From Arcobacter sp. UBA7394 (lineage in GTDB: Bacteria > Campylobacterota > Campylobacteria > Campylobacterales > Arcobacteraceae), in the NCBI GenBank assembly GCA_002470185.1, contig DKNG01000198.1, forward strand, positions 7,454 through 14,542: 7,089 nucleotides of DNA. Reading direction: 5' to 3'. The stretch's first letter is position 1. Each line of letters opens with the position of its first letter. Under the pieces are notes generated by a model. It saw nothing but the letters and a program-made list of their open reading frames with translations, did not search any database and was not told where the DNA came from. A program made the translations under genes and the position numbers. Below are positions 6,082 to 7,089 of this stretch, piece after piece.

Positions 6082-6727
6082 ACGTTAGAAGAAGAGAAGC
6101 ATCTTCTTTTAAATCTCGAACAACTAAACCTTTTAGTTTTGTATTTAAACTAGAAGTAATTGTTTTTCTTCTACTTTCTTCAAAATCAAAATTACCATAA
6201 GATACTGGCATATTTATTGATTCAAATAGAGTTTTAAATAGAGTATTTTCAACCCTTGATAAATACAACTCTTTTTCATTTAGATATAAAAGACCTTTGT
6301 TTTTATTGTAGTCATGGTACTCATTTATTTTAATAAGTTTGTCATTTGTATTAAAGTTGTATCTTTGAATAATTATATTTATTAAAACAATTAATTGATC
6401 TTCTCTAAAAGGTTTAAGTAAATAACCTGTAAATTCAACTTCAGAAACTTTCATTGTAGTTTCTTCATCTTGATAAGCAGTAAGAAAGATTATTTGACTA
6501 CCATGTTGATGTTGAATTATTTTTGAAGTTTCAATTCCATCCAAATCCCCGTCAATATTAATATCAGAAATAACTATATCAATTTTATTTTCTTGGGATA
6601 ATGCTAAAGCATCTTTTGAATTTCTAGCAACTCCAACAATATTTACTTTTAATTTTTTTAAGACTTTTTCAATATGTAAAGACACAATAGCTTCATCTTC
6701 AATAATTAATATATTTGCAAGTGACAT
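6074..6727 (-). CDS. Orphan response regulator with short degenerate C-terminal output region
   Basis: A 217-aa response regulator with no kinase gene next to it in the window. The receiver domain (about 4-122) is intact: E10-D11-E12, phospho-Asp D55, Thr T83 in FLTAY and K105-P106. DGIET (63-67) and GYLLKPF (101-107) mark the receiver subclass found in multi-sensor kinase pathways of Arcobacter-like bacteria and methanogens. The C-terminal part (about 140-217) starts with YLNEKELYLSRVENTLFKTL and ends with a beta-rich stretch. It looks like a divergent OmpR-type winged helix (strand, LT-like E..L helix, K/R-rich helix, hairpin) but is short, so DNA binding is uncertain. The ATG at 6727 has GGA with 6 nt spacing before it. 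The promoter is unusually clear (TATAAT plus a palindrome at -41.5). The gene overlaps the phosphatase gene tail to tail by 8 bp. Confidence 0.82.
   Translation of the reverse strand: MSLANILIIEDEAIVSLHIEKVLKKLKVNIVGVARNSKDALALSQENKIDIVISDINIDGDLDGIETSKIIQHQHGSQIIFLTAYQDEETTMKVSEVEFTGYLLKPFREDQLIVLINIIIQRYNFNTNDKLIKINEYHDYNKNKGLLYLNEKELYLSRVENTLFKTLFESINMPVSYGNFDFEESRRKTITSSLNTKLKGLVVRDLKEDASLLLTFK
6087..6110 (+). terminator. Weak stem-loop at the convergent gene ends, possible terminator
   Basis: AAGAAGA at 6089-6095 can pair with TCTTCTT at 6102-6108 around a 6-nt loop. One wobble and one A-T pair extend it to about 9 bp, ending in a T-rich tail. It lies 6 bp past the phosphatase stop, inside the 3' end of the opposing regulator gene. 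The stem is poor in G/C, so termination is only possible, not shown. Confidence 0.25.
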
Positions 6728-6756
6728 AGGAATTCCATAAAAGTTATTTTTATTAA

Positions 6757-6762
6757 ATTATA
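6757..6762 (-). promoter_or_regulatory. -10 box of the orphan response regulator gene
   Basis: A perfect TATAAT on the minus strand, predicted to start transcription near 6750, about 23 nt before the ATG. The -35 position (6785-6780, ACTTAT) is far from consensus, which fits a promoter needing an activator bound at the adjacent palindrome. Confidence 0.55.
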
Positions 6763-6783
6763 CCTGATTTTATTATTAAATAA

Positions 6784-6799
6784 GTAAAATATACTTTAC
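6784..6799. promoter_or_regulatory. Palindromic operator candidate, copy 3
   Basis: GTAAAATATACTTTAC is a 16-bp inverted repeat with a single mismatched pair. It matches the GTnAAATATAyTTTAC form of copies 1 and 2. Its centre (6791.5) is 41.5 bp upstream of the start site predicted from the TATAAT box, the classic class II activator position for CRP/FNR-family proteins. Confidence 0.45.
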
Positions 6800-6828
6800 T
6801 ATTCTAGATTTTATTCTAAATTAATATA

Positions 6829-7089
6829 TTAAAACTCTTTTTTAAAGTTAAAGTAACCACTATTATAAGAAGTTTTTCCATCATAAGTATTATCATTTAT
6901 ATCAAAGTTTTGGCTTTTATATCCAATAGATAAATTAGATGTAGGTAAGATTAAATCCTTTATTCCTAAACCTAGATAATAATCATAATAAGACATCTCA
7001 GAGTTTAAACCAATACTAGCTCCATATAAAACATTATATTTTTTCTTGAAATTCTTTTTCATATCAATAGCTAAGGTTGGAAATAAAAA
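6829..7089 (-). CDS. Probable outer-membrane beta-barrel protein, C-terminal part
   Basis: The reading frame is open to the right edge, so only the last 86 residues are visible; the internal ATG at 7062 is not likely to be the true start. The sequence alternates polar and hydrophobic or aromatic residues in short strands (NVLYGASIGL, YYDYYLGLGI, SNLSIGYKSQNF, SGYFNFKKEF) and ends in Phe, the C-terminal signature recognised by the BAM assembly machinery. This supports a small outer-membrane barrel. The epsilonproteobacterial TIGR04219-like family is one possibility, but I cannot confirm it. The function is unknown. About 100 bp separate its stop from the downstream regulator gene on the same strand, and that gene has its own promoter. 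Confidence 0.55.
   Translation of the reverse strand, partial: FLFPTLAIDMKKNFKKKYNVLYGASIGLNSEMSYYDYYLGLGIKDLILPTSNLSIGYKSQNFDINDNTYDGKTSYNSGYFNFKKEF

Noticed and set aside
6801..6828. Terminator after the outer-membrane protein gene
   Set aside because: The stretch contains a TCTAGA palindrome and AT-rich repeats but no stable stem followed by a T run in the minus direction.

Overview
The window is AT-rich DNA with compact, overlapping genes. It most resembles Campylobacterota, probably the Arcobacter group. This rests on the kinase H-box (IAHQWRQPL), a TorD-type chaperone behind a polyferredoxin, A/T-rich promoters with recognisable -10 hexamers and poor -35 hexamers, and the codon bias. 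No similarity search was run, so the taxonomic call is an inference. There are no RNA genes, insertion sequences, CRISPR arrays or tRNAs that I can support.

Left arm (1-1821, minus strand): a polyferredoxin of about 565 aa is followed, with an 11-bp overlap, by the start of a TorD-family chaperone that runs off the left edge. This pair usually belongs to a molybdoenzyme locus, most often a periplasmic formate dehydrogenase in this phylum. The catalytic subunits would lie outside the window.

Divergent control region (1822-2012): about 190 bp holding two copies of an 18-bp palindrome-like element (54 bp apart, sharing an exact 15-bp core) and one exact 7-1-7 Fur-type box (TGATAATTATTATCA). A -10-like hexamer sits so close to the next start codon that the mRNA may be leaderless.

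Central operon (2013-6081, plus strand): four tightly packed genes encode a Leu/Ile/Val-type periplasmic binding protein, a membrane histidine kinase with a four-helix-bundle-like periplasmic sensor, a response regulator with a non-standard winged-helix output, and a PPP-type metallophosphoesterase. No ABC permease or ATPase is present. The likely scheme, by analogy to TorT-TorS and LuxP-LuxQ, is that the binding protein presents a small molecule to the kinase, which phosphorylates the DNA-binding regulator. The phosphatase adds an unexplained co-regulated output or reset step. This is the most interesting unit in the window.

Right arm (6074-7089, minus strand): a second, orphan response regulator overlaps the phosphatase gene tail-to-tail by 8 bp. 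Its promoter has a TATAAT box with a third copy of the palindrome centred at about -41.5, the class II activator position. This suggests that the orphan regulator and the polyferredoxin/TorD locus share a transcription factor. The window ends in the C-terminal part of a probable outer-membrane beta-barrel protein.
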